This document shows positions 30,801 through 42,000 of a DNA stretch of 64,000 nt, piece after piece. Source of the DNA: Gari tellinella (lineage: Eukaryota > Mollusca > Bivalvia > Cardiida > Psammobiidae); contig OV277870.1 in assembly GCA_922989275.2 (NCBI GenBank), positions 24,014,742 to 24,078,741 of the forward strand, read 5' to 3'. The stretch's first letter is position 1, and every line of letters starts with the position of its first letter. Under the pieces are notes generated by a model, which did no database searches, was not told the origin of the DNA, and saw nothing but the letters and a program-made list of their open reading frames with translations. The translations under genes were made by a program, and so were the position numbers.

Positions 30801-31377
30801 CACTGAAAAAGGCTGCTTCGGTGTGCTCGCCGTGACAACAAAGATGGCGGACAAAGCACAACATTGATCTTTGAAAGTTGTAAAAATGTTGAAAACGACT
30901 TTGTCAGACCAAACTACACCACGAAACTGCACCGGGTGATGTCCTTAGACATTGCCGTTAAGGTAAAGTGAACTATTGTTACATATTTTCCCTTACAATG
31001 GACCCAGACTAGATTCTAATATAAATGTGATGGAAGTGTATACATGTATAAGGCACCCAGTCGAAAACTACACAGCGCACGTTTCCTAACATTGCGATGG
31101 TCTTTATATAAATGTGATAGAGTCTATATACATGTGCGGATCCAGAAAAATCATATAGAAACAAGAGAAGAAGAAGATTACACTGCATTTGAAACAGATT
31201 AAAGGCGTGATTGGACCCTCCCCCCGGGAACTGGTCATTTCGTCAAACAACTGTGATCGGCACATCGGTGTGAACAGGAACGTATATTAATCTATGTCTC
31301 TGGTGAGAATAAGTTTTAACGGGGAGGAGTAGAACAGTCCTTTCATCATCTTTATTTACCTGTACTGTAGTAAACTA

Positions 31378-31571
31378 CAGTAAAACCTCTCTATTACGAC
31401 CACTAAATTGTGTTCATTATTAAGTGTTTAATGCAGATGATTGCTTAAAGCAAATTGACAGTAAAACAGAAAGCTCTTTTAGGAGCTTTCTGATTTACTC
31501 TCACCTTGCTTAAAGCTGTCACTTGTCTTTTATACAATCAAATAGCATTCTTTTTAGTTGTGGTTATACTG
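31378..31571. mobile_element. Family A element, complete
   Basis: The ends are CAGTAAAACCTCTCTATTAC and the inverse, flanked by TA. The core is AGAAAGCTCTTTTAGGAGC with inverse arms. Confidence 0.75.
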
Positions 31572-31599
31572 TAGTTTACCACGGAGTTATACACATACA

Positions 31600-32300
31600 T
31601 GTGTATAATTCGATGATAGGTAAACTTTGTTGTTTCACAAGTATGCCGCGGACTGCATCTGTTGTTAGATGATCAAAGAGGCGTGTGCTTGAAATAATTG
31701 CAAACTGTCAATCAGAAAACTAAATTTCATACTTTTGATCCCAATCAAGATCAGCTTTATGCTATGACCAAGATAAGTTTGCAATTTGTTATATTTTAAA
31801 TATTTCCTGAACTACTTGTAAGTGTTTTATCAATTTTATTATTTATTTTTAGCTATCCGTTACTCGTACACTTGGAAAATCCTAAAGTATGTTCTTGAAT
31901 GACCATGTAAACACTTGTCAAAGTTTTCATTATGTTTATAATGCCAGTTATTTGTATTTTTCAGGGTGAAGATTCTGCCAAATAGACGTGTTGACAGTTG
32001 AGTGGTCACAGAAAAACATTCTGCTAGAGCAATTAAAGCAGATCTAGATCTAGATGTTTTAATCTGCACGACGCACAACCCCCCATGCCGATAATACACG
32101 AAAGTGGAGTCCGGCATTATCGATAGATAGATAGAAGTGTATTCAGTACATTCCCCGGTGTCCACAGCAATTGCCAATAATTATTGACACTGGTTGTAAC
32201 ATTGACCTTTCTAATGAAGAGGGACAGAGATGGCTCTTCAATAAATGGAATGAGAATGAATAAAGTGTCTTTAAAGCAATATGTATGCTTTGCTGTATGT
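31600..32300. other. Intergenic, nothing recognised
   Basis: AT-rich DNA with GATC-rich words near 32040 (AGATCTAGATCTAGATG). No gene or complete element was seen. Confidence 0.5.
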
Positions 32301-32304
32301 CACT

Positions 32305-33240
32305 TTTCAACCCATTACTCCATAAATACTAGGACACGTTGTGCCTGTTATTTAAACCTCCAGTGAAAAAAAGAGGTGCATTTTATACAGTTATGGAGTT
32401 TTTTCCAGTATAAATATTTCTATATTCTAGCAGATGGTAGCCTAAAGCAGGCCGGAAGTAAATCAGAGTGCACCTGATGGTAGCTTAAAGCATGCTGCAA
32501 GTAAAGCAGAGCGTGCATTATGGGGCATTCAGCTTTACTTTCATCCTGCTTTAAGTGGTCTTGTCTCTTAATACTGCAGTGGAGAAAACGTTATTCTTTC
32601 CTGCAAACTGCAAACAAAACACAAATGCATCGCAATTAAACTATGAAAATGACAACTTTTATATATGTTCATCTGAGTGGCAAACAGTTTGGCGCCTGAT
32701 CAGACGCCGGGTTACCCAGAGTCCGATCTGGCTCCAAACAGTTTGCAATGAAAATAATAGTTTTTGCATAAACACATTATGAATTGGGAAAGTATAACGT
32801 CTTCTCCACAGTAGCAACAGGCTAAGTGGTTCAAATTAATGTTTCATTGGGGTAAACACAAGTATGTTTTACTTAAATGAGTTTGAGATACCAAGGTTCA
32901 TCATGCATTATTTTTAATCTTCGGAAGTAAATCAGAGTGCACCTGAAGGTACATTCTGCATTACTATAAACATGCATTTAAGTCACGAGAGTCAACTATC
33001 TTTAATATTAGAAACAGGCTATGGATAAAATGGTTAACCCATTACCCCATATAATAAGCCTCTTATTTATTCATCCACTGAAGAAAATATTTTCAACCTG
33101 TACTATCAACATGAATATGTATCATAATAAATATTTTCTACATCTAAGCAGATGATAGCTTAAAGCATGCTGCAAGTAAAGCAGAATGTGTATGATGGTG
33201 CATTCTGCTTTAATTTCAACCGGGTCTAAGTGGTCTTGTG
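32305..33240. repeat. Cluster of broken B elements and E hairpins
   Basis: B ends (CAACCCATTACTCCATAAAT at about 32309 and TTAACCCATTACCCCATATA at about 33035), a doubled B half-core (AGGCCGGAAGTAAATCAGAG and ATGCTGCAAGTAAAGCAGAG), and an E hairpin at about 32682-32745 (GCAAACAGTTTGGCGCC). The pieces look rearranged by nested insertion and deletion. Confidence 0.6.
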
Positions 33241-33242
33241 TC

Positions 33243-33560
33243 GTCTAAAGCGACTTGCAACCAGACGGTGTATTTGCAAAAATAAAATAAAAAAAATCAA
33301 TAAAAATAAATATGTAGCCGTATGGTGCATGTAGCATTAGATATTTTCCATCGCTTTATCCGTTGCGTCCAGAAATTGATCACAGGCTCAGACATAAACC
33401 CGAGCGATTTATGTACTCTCCATCGCTACATACTGAAGTACGTTAAATCGATCCCAAATATATAAATAGCCCTGGGTCCAATGTACTAAGGGGTTGACTC
33501 ATTTTCCCCACATGCCGGCTTCGAATCCCACCAGAGCTCAATATATATTTTTATTGAAAT
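33243..33560. mobile_element. Degraded copy of tRNA-bearing TTAA element
   Basis: AAAGCGACTTGCAACCAGACGG, in order with GATATTTTCCATCG, GGCTCAGACATAAACCCGAG and GGCTTCGAATCCCACCAGAG, matches element 2 at 27457-27994 in rearranged form. The right end was not found. Confidence 0.6.
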
Positions 33561-34029
33561 GCATTTTTCAAATAGAATGACAACTTTTAGATAATACTGC
33601 CTATGTTAATCTGAATGGCAAAACAGTTTTGGGCCTGATCAGACGCCTGGTTACCCGGAGTCCGATCTGGCTCCAAACTGTTTGCAATGAAAATGATATT
33701 TTTTGCATAAACGCATTAATTGGGAAAGAATAACGTCTTCTCAACAGTAGCAACAGGCTAAGGGGTAAAGGGTTAAACAGTAAAAGGAATACTACTCAAA
33801 GTTTCATACTAGCTCTAACTCAAACGTTTAAGTCGAACATATCTATATTTCAAAGTTCAAATGTGCTAAGTTTGAACTTTGACATGCTGATATTTTATGA
33901 TTCTAAATCAAGTTTAACTTAATGTTTCATTGGGGTAAACACAAGAAATTTTGACTTAAATGAGTTTAAGATACCAAGGTTCAAATATATGCCACTTACC
34001 CACTAAGGGACCCAAAACTTGTTGTTTTT

Positions 34030-34270
34030 ATTTAGCTCACCTGAGCACAAAAAGCCCAAGGGTGAGCTTTTGTGGTCGGTCTTTGTCCGGCGTCGTACGT
34101 CGTGTGTCAACAATTTCTTTAAACATCTTCCTCTGCTTAACCACTTGCCTGATTGCGACCAAACTTCACCGGAATGTTCCATGGGTCAAGGTCTTCCAAA
34201 GTAGTTCAAAGAATTTGAAACAATGCAGAACTCTGGTTGCTATGGCAACAAAAGTGAAAAAATAAGGAAA
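34030..34270 (+). repeat. Family G relative, 5' end only
   Basis: TTTAGCTCACCTGAGC with its hairpin partner GGGTGAGCTTTTG, then GTCCGGCGTCGTACGTCG, is the start of a G-type element. No array or 3' hairpin follows. Confidence 0.6.
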
Positions 34271-34765
34271 TCATCAAATAAAACTTCTTGTCAAAAACAG
34301 TAAGGAACAGAGCGTAGATATTTGGCACATAGTATCATACGCAATATTTTCTCAATACTAACAAGTGGTTGCTTACATGAGACTGAAAGAAAAGCAGATG
34401 CACCTTAAGGAACATTCTGCTTTACTTTCAAACTGATTTAGGTAGTCACCTATTAAAAATAGAAACAGGCTGTTGGGTAAAGGGATAAGTAAACCATGAA
34501 TATTCACACTGGAGTCGCACACCTTGCATATTAAGAAGGCTTTGCTTGTCCTGTACAGAGTTGGACAATTAACCTATAATCCCATGGTCTGTTTCTAGTT
34601 TTGAAGACAGGTTACCGCTTAAAACAGGCTGAAACTTAAACAGAATTCACGTCAAGGAGTATTATGCTTTGTTTTCAATCTGATTTAAGCTTATAACCAT
34701 CTGCTAAGATATAGAAAATATTATTGTGCATATTTATGAGTGAAGTTTTAGTTGAAAAATAGATA

Positions 34766-35124
34766 CAGTGTTCTTTCTCTGCAACGACATCCCATGGGAG
34801 ACATGTATTGTGTGTTGTTCGGTGGGAGTCGTTATAGGAGGGAGATTAAGACTTGGCTTAAAATTGCTAACTGCTTGAATCCAGGTCAGCCACCGCGTTA
34901 CGCGGCGTCTGATCTGGATTCAAGCTGTTATTCACTCGTCATTATATTTATTATATCAAAATGTCCACTTATATGTAACTTTGAGAAAACAGCAGACGAC
35001 AATTTTAAGCATACGATTATTACAGCAATGAAAGTATTGTCTTGATAAGGGAACTGCGACACGGGTCGTTGTAATTTAAGGAGGTAGTCGTTGTTGGAAG
35101 GGATTTTGTAGAGAGGGATCACTG
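34766..35124. mobile_element. Family J element, complete, E-type core
   Basis: The ends are CAGTGTTCTTTCTCTGCAAC and the inverse of GTAGAGAGGGATCACTG, flanked by TA. The central hairpin is GCTTGAATCCAGGTCAGCC..CGCGTTACGCGG with its inverse. GCAGACGACAATTTTAAG lies to the right. Confidence 0.75.
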
Positions 35125-35718
35125 TAGATGTATTTATGGCATAAATCTTTCTGTCGCATACACCATTTTACTGTACCTAACAGGAAATACTTTTTCAGGA
35201 TAAAACATTATTAGCTTTTACTATTCCCTGAAAGATGACAGTTTACGGCAGGGTGGAAGTTAATCCGAAAACTCATACAGTATCCTTTTCTTGCTCTTAT
35301 CCTATTTTAAGTAGCTACCTGCATGCTACTTAAATGTTTTTCAGCCTATACAGGAAAGGGGTAACAGTTGCAGGCCTTTAGTCTGTTAGGCCCTGTAAAC
35401 CCTTTACTCCATAGATGTGCCTTTTTAATTGGGTATTTTATTAATTTCTCCATTTAACAAAATAGTTCCCATTGATACAGTTATATGCACCATACTAAAA
35501 AAATCCTATTTTCTGGCAGATGGTAGTTTAAATTGCGTTGAAAATGAAGTTCGATGCTCTTTAGCCCTTTAAAGGGGATATATTGCTTATTACATTTAGC
35601 ATGCTTAAACCAAACGTCTGTCTTCAATACTGCAAGCAGGCTATATGGGAACGGGGTATTCGAGAAATAACCAATTTGAAATATATAAGTTTGGTTTTGG
35701 CACAAGGAAACAACTGAT

Positions 35719-35982
35719 TAACACATTCACCCCTGAAGCTTTTAATGGACAATTCAAGTTTCCAATTAAGTCTAGTCCATTTTGACTAATATGGGTTGAT
35801 TTTCACAATATATTGCCTAATGACAAACAGTGTAGACCTTGATCAGAGGGCTCCTGTAGGAGCCCTCTGATCACTAGTGATCAGCGTCTACATTGTCTGC
35901 ATCTATATAGGACAAGTGTCCTCTTCAATAGTAAACTGTCTGCTTATGACGAGTATTCTCGTCGCTAGGGTTGAATGCGTAA
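35719..35982. mobile_element. Family C element
   Basis: It starts at TTAACACATTCACCCCTG. The hairpin is ACAAACAGTGTAGACCTTGA..GGGCTCC with its inverse. It ends CGCTAGGGTTGAATGCG before TAA. A B element follows at once. Confidence 0.7.
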
Positions 35983-36207
35983 ACCCATTACCCCATTAAG
36001 TTGCCTTTTTATGCCCTAAATTTATTCCTCCGCAGAACAATGTAGTTCGAATTTAAACAGGCATGAAGTAGTGTCTATATCTTAACAAATTGCAGTTTAT
36101 AGCAGACAAAGTAATGCGCGTTCTATACTTTACGTTCAATCCGCTTTAAGAGGTCATCAGTCTTTCAAAACTAGAAACTGGCTATGGGGCAATAGGTTAA
36201 GTAGTCA
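35983..36207. mobile_element. Family B element, core eroded
   Basis: CCCATTACCCCATTAAG is at the left and GGCTATGGGGCAATAGG then TTAA at the right. Only short parts of the core hairpin survive. Confidence 0.6.
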
Positions 36208-36262
36208 ACCATGATAGCAAGCAGTGTTGATGCTTCAGCCTGCTAATGTCAAGTTTCAAGTA

Positions 36263-36363
36263 TAGGTTAGACCATGGTTGCAAGCGAATAAACGATATAG
36301 TTCGAGGGGGCGTAGCCCCCGAGAACTATGTCGTTTATTCGCGCGCAACCGTGGTCTAACCTA
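36263..36363. repeat. 101-bp near-perfect palindrome
   Basis: TAGGTTAGACCATGGTTGC at the left is mirrored by GCAACCGTGGTCTAACCTA at the right. The inner arms GAATAAACGAYATAGTTC lead to the loop GGGGGCGTAGCCCCC. It is unrelated to the other cores by eye. Confidence 0.85.
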
Positions 36364-36599
36364 TTTAGCACTGGCTTGGGCTCGAGGAAAACAAGAAGAC
36401 CCTACGTTTCTACTTTTTGTTTTAGACGAAAAAGTCATTTTATTTGTAATACTTTACTTAAATTGAAAGGTTATTTCAATGTGCAGTTTGAGACATTAAG
36501 CATGCTTTAACACCAACATAAATAACGCTTATTGAAGCTCTATATGTAAGCACACTTCATTATTAATTGCCTTTAAAGTTTAGGTCTCACTGTACATAA

Positions 36600-37570
36600 T
36601 ATGACGTCATCAAGCGAGTGCAGTTCCCCTCCGATCTAGGGTTGTGACGTCAAATTGCCTTGATATGACGGAAGCTTGGAATAAGTGAACAGTGTGTTAG
36701 TTATTTCATGGTTTTGTAAAATAAACGATATATTCACAGGTTTTTGAGGCCTCTGATTGGCCGAGAGCTCCAAGCCATGTGCTAAAGTTAGGTAAACTAA
36801 TTAAAACTGTCATTTACCGAAACTTCTGACACCCTATGTATCTAAGATTGTCAAACATTTTGGAGTCTTATCAAACGCCAAGTTAAGGCAGGAAGGGGTT
36901 CATATTTGTTACCAAATGTATCGTGCAATTTTAGCGCATAGCATATAAATTATAATACGTCCGTGGATCCTACACACAGGTCTTATTTTGATATGAGAGT
37001 GCTCGAGACCAACGTGTAATTTTAACTAGAAGTCTGATCAGGATCAAAACAGTTCGGCACTCTTAGTACATGCATGAGTACTAGCCCCACCACTGATTTA
37101 TCCAAAATACAATGGCAATTGGAAAAAAAGTGGGACCCTGGTCAGATGCCGAGTAACTCGGCGTGTGATTAGGGTCAAGACTAGTAGTCAATCCTTGACT
37201 TAAATTCCATGTACTTGAACATTATATTATTGTTCATTTTCATTATTAGATGCTCTATTATAAAAAAATAAAAGTTGACGATAAATATTTAAATCAGGTG
37301 ACGGAATTGCACGGAAAGGGTTACAGAAATTGCAAAGTTGAATAGCCGTGCGGGTATATTAGTGAAATATGGACGACATCGTAGCTTTCTTATCTTATAT
37401 GTGCTCACAAAAGCAGGCTCCACGTTCCCATCTTCGATGCAAAACTTCGAATAAAAAGTATACATGTATATGGGATTCTTACACTGATAGAATTATGTAT
37501 ATATTATATGCATTGTGTATATATCTGTATTCAACATAAGGAAACAGTTTAGTAGTTAAGGTTAGTATCA
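36600..37570. other. Intergenic, E-hairpin remnants
   Basis: An eroded E hairpin lies at about 37118-37190 (GTGGGACCCTGGTCAGATGC with ACTCGGCGTGTGATTAGGGT) and half-hairpins near 36860 and 37035. No gene was seen. Confidence 0.5.
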
Positions 37571-37571
37571 T

Positions 37572-38547
37572 TGAGGTACCAGTTTCAGTGCACTTAACGT
37601 TCAAACTGATCATGGTGATAACAAATCATAAAAGTCTATGGAACAATTATTCCTACCTTTGTAATCAATTGTCTAGGTTAATTCCCTGTAAAAATATTTC
37701 CAAAATATTATATATTTAGCGCACTTGCCACCGTTTCAATGACGTAGTCATTTTGTGCTGAGAACATTTTGTTGTACCTATTTCAGTGAGAGTTGGTTTT
37801 ATCGAAGTACAGACTGTATCAAAAGTATGTGATCAATAAAAATATTGTAAGAATCATTCCTGTAATGTTTTCCACCTATATAAATATCAAAGATTAGGAT
37901 TTTCTCCCGTTTGAATATATAATTGGTTCCTTGTCTATACTGCCTCTCTCCGATTTGAATAAGAAAAACAACAACAGTACATTTTCAGTCCTTCCTTTAT
38001 GAATTATGTTGGTCTCTGTTCCAATTCAGTTTGGCAAGGAGTGGTCACATAATTTTGACAAGTATACCCTGTAGGCTATTTTCGTCATTTTTATTTCTTC
38101 AAAAGATTTGCTTAAATAATGTAAATCAATCACAATATCAAGCCATTCAAAAAATAATTTACCGAAAAACAGTTTCCGTATATAAGGAGAGCATACTTTT
38201 GTAAGTGTACTGTACATGAAACAAAATAGACGGGACCACTTATTTCATGTGATTTTGGTGTAGAAGATAACAAAAAATGCATACCACTACAAAATTATGA
38301 AAATCAATTGTAAAAAGTGTTATTTTGGAACATGTGTTTTCGGAGTGAAAACGGACATAAGGAAATGTGTTCAAATTGCTATGCTTTACTTTTTATAGTC
38401 AATAAATTATCCGTTTGCATCAAATTTTGGGGTTTGGACAAAGATGACAGGAAAAGTTTACTTTGCCGATAGCAAAAAGTGATAACTTGATTGAGCTCTT
38501 CAGAAAGAAGAGTTGTCGCAGTTAAGTGCACCGAAATAGGTACCTCA
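37572..38547. mobile_element. Inverted-repeat element, 976 bp
   Basis: TGAGGTACCAGTTTCAGTGC..ACTTAAC at the left is matched by the inverse of GTTAAGTGCACCGAAATAGG..TACCTCA at the right, about 27 bp with three or four mismatches. No target duplication or transposase was recognised. Confidence 0.6.
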
Positions 38548-38723
38548 CTGAAACAGGTACACTGACGATATAAATAAATATAGATCAATGTGAATTATAT
38601 ACTCTTTATTCATAGTGTTCTAAGTGTATTAGTATCTGTATCTGTATCAATACGTCGTAGAATCCTACAACGGCTTTTAGTAATGTCAATATAGAGTATT
38701 CATTAATATTAGTATATTAAATT

Positions 38724-38764
38724 GGCCGAGTTGAACCAGGCCGAGTTGGTAATTGGCCGAGTTG
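38724..38764 (+). promoter_or_regulatory. Three GGCCGAGTTG repeats upstream of NOP2
   Basis: GGCCGAGTTG occurs at 38724, 38739 and 38755, spaced 15 and 16 bp, about 215-255 bp before the NOP2 start codon. Further down, CGCTAGGTTTC is repeated in tandem at about 38842-38866. A promoter role is inferred from position only. Confidence 0.4.
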
Positions 38765-38976
38765 ACACATTACCGGTGTTAACGTACACCGGGCGAGCGC
38801 TAGGTTGCTCGCTATCGTTCAACAAGCACAGCGACCGCTAGGTTTCCGCTAGGTTTCCGCTCGATTCAGTTGAACAGAGGGCGGTTTTTAACGTAGACTA
38901 CTTTGCGGCAAAGGAAAAACAACATCAACACGTGTGGCAGTACATTTTATGCATTTTACGCTGTTTGTTGCTTAAC

Positions 38977-39073
38977 ATGGGTAGGAAACGAGATCCAACT
39001 TCAGAAGTTAAGTCGGGTAAAGGCCGGAAAGCTAAGAAGCAGCAACCGCCATCTCTTCAGATAGTCCCACAAG
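38977..39073 (+). CDS. NOP2: NOP2 exon 1 (start codon)
   Basis: The ATG at 38977 gives [20 protein letters not shown], a basic nucleolar-targeting N terminus. The donor is GTAATT. No earlier in-frame ATG fits the family. A second copy of this exon lies at 39886-39982. Confidence 0.85.
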
Positions 39074-42000
39074 GTAATTTTATAAATCAATGCAGTGCAG
39101 CAGCACCACCAGTCCAGATAAGAACAAATCCAACATTTTCTCACTCGTGTTAGCATTAAACCAAAGGCTATTGTTTTACTACTGGCTAGAATCGTTTCGA
39201 AAATAAAAAATAATCGTCGAATTCAACATTAATAGTACATCTCAATAAGTTTTCCAATTATGATTGAAAGCCTTATATGTTAACCAGAAGTCGTATTGAG
39301 CATGCACGGATTCTATCTTGGCTTGGATTAACAACTGCTGTATAATTTGTGCCACTGTAGAGATGCTAGCAAACTGTAGCTCAAAATGCCCCAACAAGCT
39401 CTTATCAAATCGGTTTCTGGTCATGTTTGCCGGACAGGTGTCTGTTATTTTGAGACAATGAAGTAGTTTAGATGGAAGTGACGCAATTGCCACAGAAATT
39501 GAGAACAACATCTCCCCCGGGGGAATCCCCCAGTATGCGCAACGGTAACAACGGAAGTGCTCTGAAATTTCAAATTGCATGAAGCTAAGGTAAACAACGA
39601 AGTTTCGGAGCGTTTTTTGTTTTTACCATTGAACATACGAGGGACATGGATGAATGGTTATTGGTTAAGGTGAATCAAACTTTATTTTCAGCCCACTTTA
39701 ATCTTCCATCAGCTAGGATATAGAATATATTTCTTATGGTGCATATTTAATTATTTATAACTCTATAAAGTGGAACTATTTTCTTCAGTGGAGTTTTTAA
39801 CGTAGACTAATTTGCGGCAATAGGAAAAACAACATCAACACGTTTTATACAAATTTTATACATTTTACGCTGTTTGTTGCTTAACATGGGTTATAAACGG
39901 GATCCAACTTCAGAAATTAAGTTTGGTAAAGGCAGGAAAGCTAAAAAGCAGCAACCACCATCTCTTCAGATAGTCCCACAAGGTAATTGTATAAATTGAT
40001 ACAGAGCAGGTAAACTGAACAAATCCATTTTCTCACTCTGTTATTTTCTTCTATTTATTACTTCTCTCCATCAATACTGATGGTAATGAGAAAGGGCACT
40101 TTTTGGTGCATCATTAAGACTGTACCCGTCAGGTCACTTTATCATAACACCGACAAACCAGTCGTAATACTAACCCGAAATCCTGAGCGCCAAGGAGGGA
40201 ATCCATTACTTCCAATTTTCAACTCTTTGGTTGGCCACTTTGGTTTGATCCCGCCGGGGATTGAGCCCGCGGCCTCTTACATTGCAAGCGGAGTCTCTAC
40301 CAATGAGCTATACAGGAGGTCAGACTCATATCAGCATTAGTTCCTATGGTGTAACTGTTATTACTCATAGAACCAGTGTCCTCCAAAACTTTGGACCTAG
40401 GCACAACACTTCTCATATATATGATGCCTTGATGGAAGTTAAAACAAAATTTATTTGAATCATGTGCTTTAAAACTAAACTTAGTATTTTGACGGCAAAT
40501 TTATACAAGTTAAACTGTTTGTATTTTTTTTGTAGACACTGAATCAAAGAGAAAATCTCTTGGGAGCAGAGGCAAAAAAAGGTAAAGACAAAAGTCATCC
40601 TTGAAAATAACAAATTGAAAAACTGATTGTGTGAAAAAGGTTGGGATTGTGTCATTGTATACTCTTTATTAACCCTTTACTCCATAGCCTGTTTCATATT
40701 TTGAAGACAGGTGATCACTTAAAGCCACTATATTTCTCCCACATAATCAGAATCGAACATTTTTCTAACATGAAATTTATGTCACTATCGTAAGCGTTCC
40801 ATATAAAAAGAAGTAATACGTGGTAATATTTGAAGCAATATTGCTAACGAACAGTGAAATTTGTGGAAACAAGTAATCAAGTTTGTTTATTTTTGAATAG
40901 CGACGAAAATTTATGGACATACTTAAAGCTCATTTGCATAATTGTGTACAACAAGTCGAGTGCTTTACACTCAAAGAGAGACAACTCCTTTAAGTTTGGC
41001 CGCTAAACTGATGTAATGTATACACATTGTCGCGGCCGAATCAATCACGTGACCTTTATGCACATCGTTCGAAAATTCTCGGAACCAGCCCGTAATCTTA
41101 TTTGTAAACAAACCCGCTTATAATGTAAACCACCACGATAAGAATTCGACACATTTAGGTAGGATTCTTTACGAAGTGGGTGCATATGTCAGGCTTCTTA
41201 CACTCGATTTCACTTAGTTTTAATACATAGAAAATGCACACATATAAGAAATTGCGCGTTTTAAACACCAATTTGAGCGGGATTGTGCCTTTAAAGCAGG
41301 TTAAAAGTAAAGCAGAATGTGCCTTAAGCTACCATCTACTAGGATATAGAAAATATTTCTTATGGTACATGTTTATTACTGTATATATTGGAACTATTTG
41401 CTGCAATGGAGGAATAAACTAATTGTGCTAAAAGGTGCTTCTATGGTTGAAAGGGTTAAGCTAAATCTAGAGAACAAAATTTTAATATACCTCAAAAACA
41501 TATCTACTGATCTCTAAAACATAGAGACGTTTAGCGTCATTAATTTTGTTTCTATTTATTTTAATCTTTTTATTTTCTTATTCTGAAGAGGCATTCTGCT
41601 TTACTTTCAACCTGCTTTAAGTGAAAGGCTGTCTTCAATAGAAATAAGCTATGGGGTAATGGGTTAAAATGCAATATTTTTATTTGTAGACTAAAGAAAC
41701 GTCTTCAGAAAATTGAAGAAAGAAAAGTTGCTAAGATAGATAAGTTTCAAGCCAAGAAAGAAGCTAAGAAAAATAGCAAAGGAAAGAAGGCAGTAGAAAA
41801 ATCCAAAGGCAAGAAGAAACAGCAGAATGAAGATAGCGAGAGTGAAGATGAGTCGGACCAAACTGAATCAGAAGGTTTGTCTTCCTTTCTTTGTGTCAGA
41901 ATATGAGGACATTAAATAGCAACTTGACAACAACCTTGTTTAATAACTCTTTCTGACACATTGACCTAGTCTTCATTTTCTGCAATGAACAGGCAGAGAT

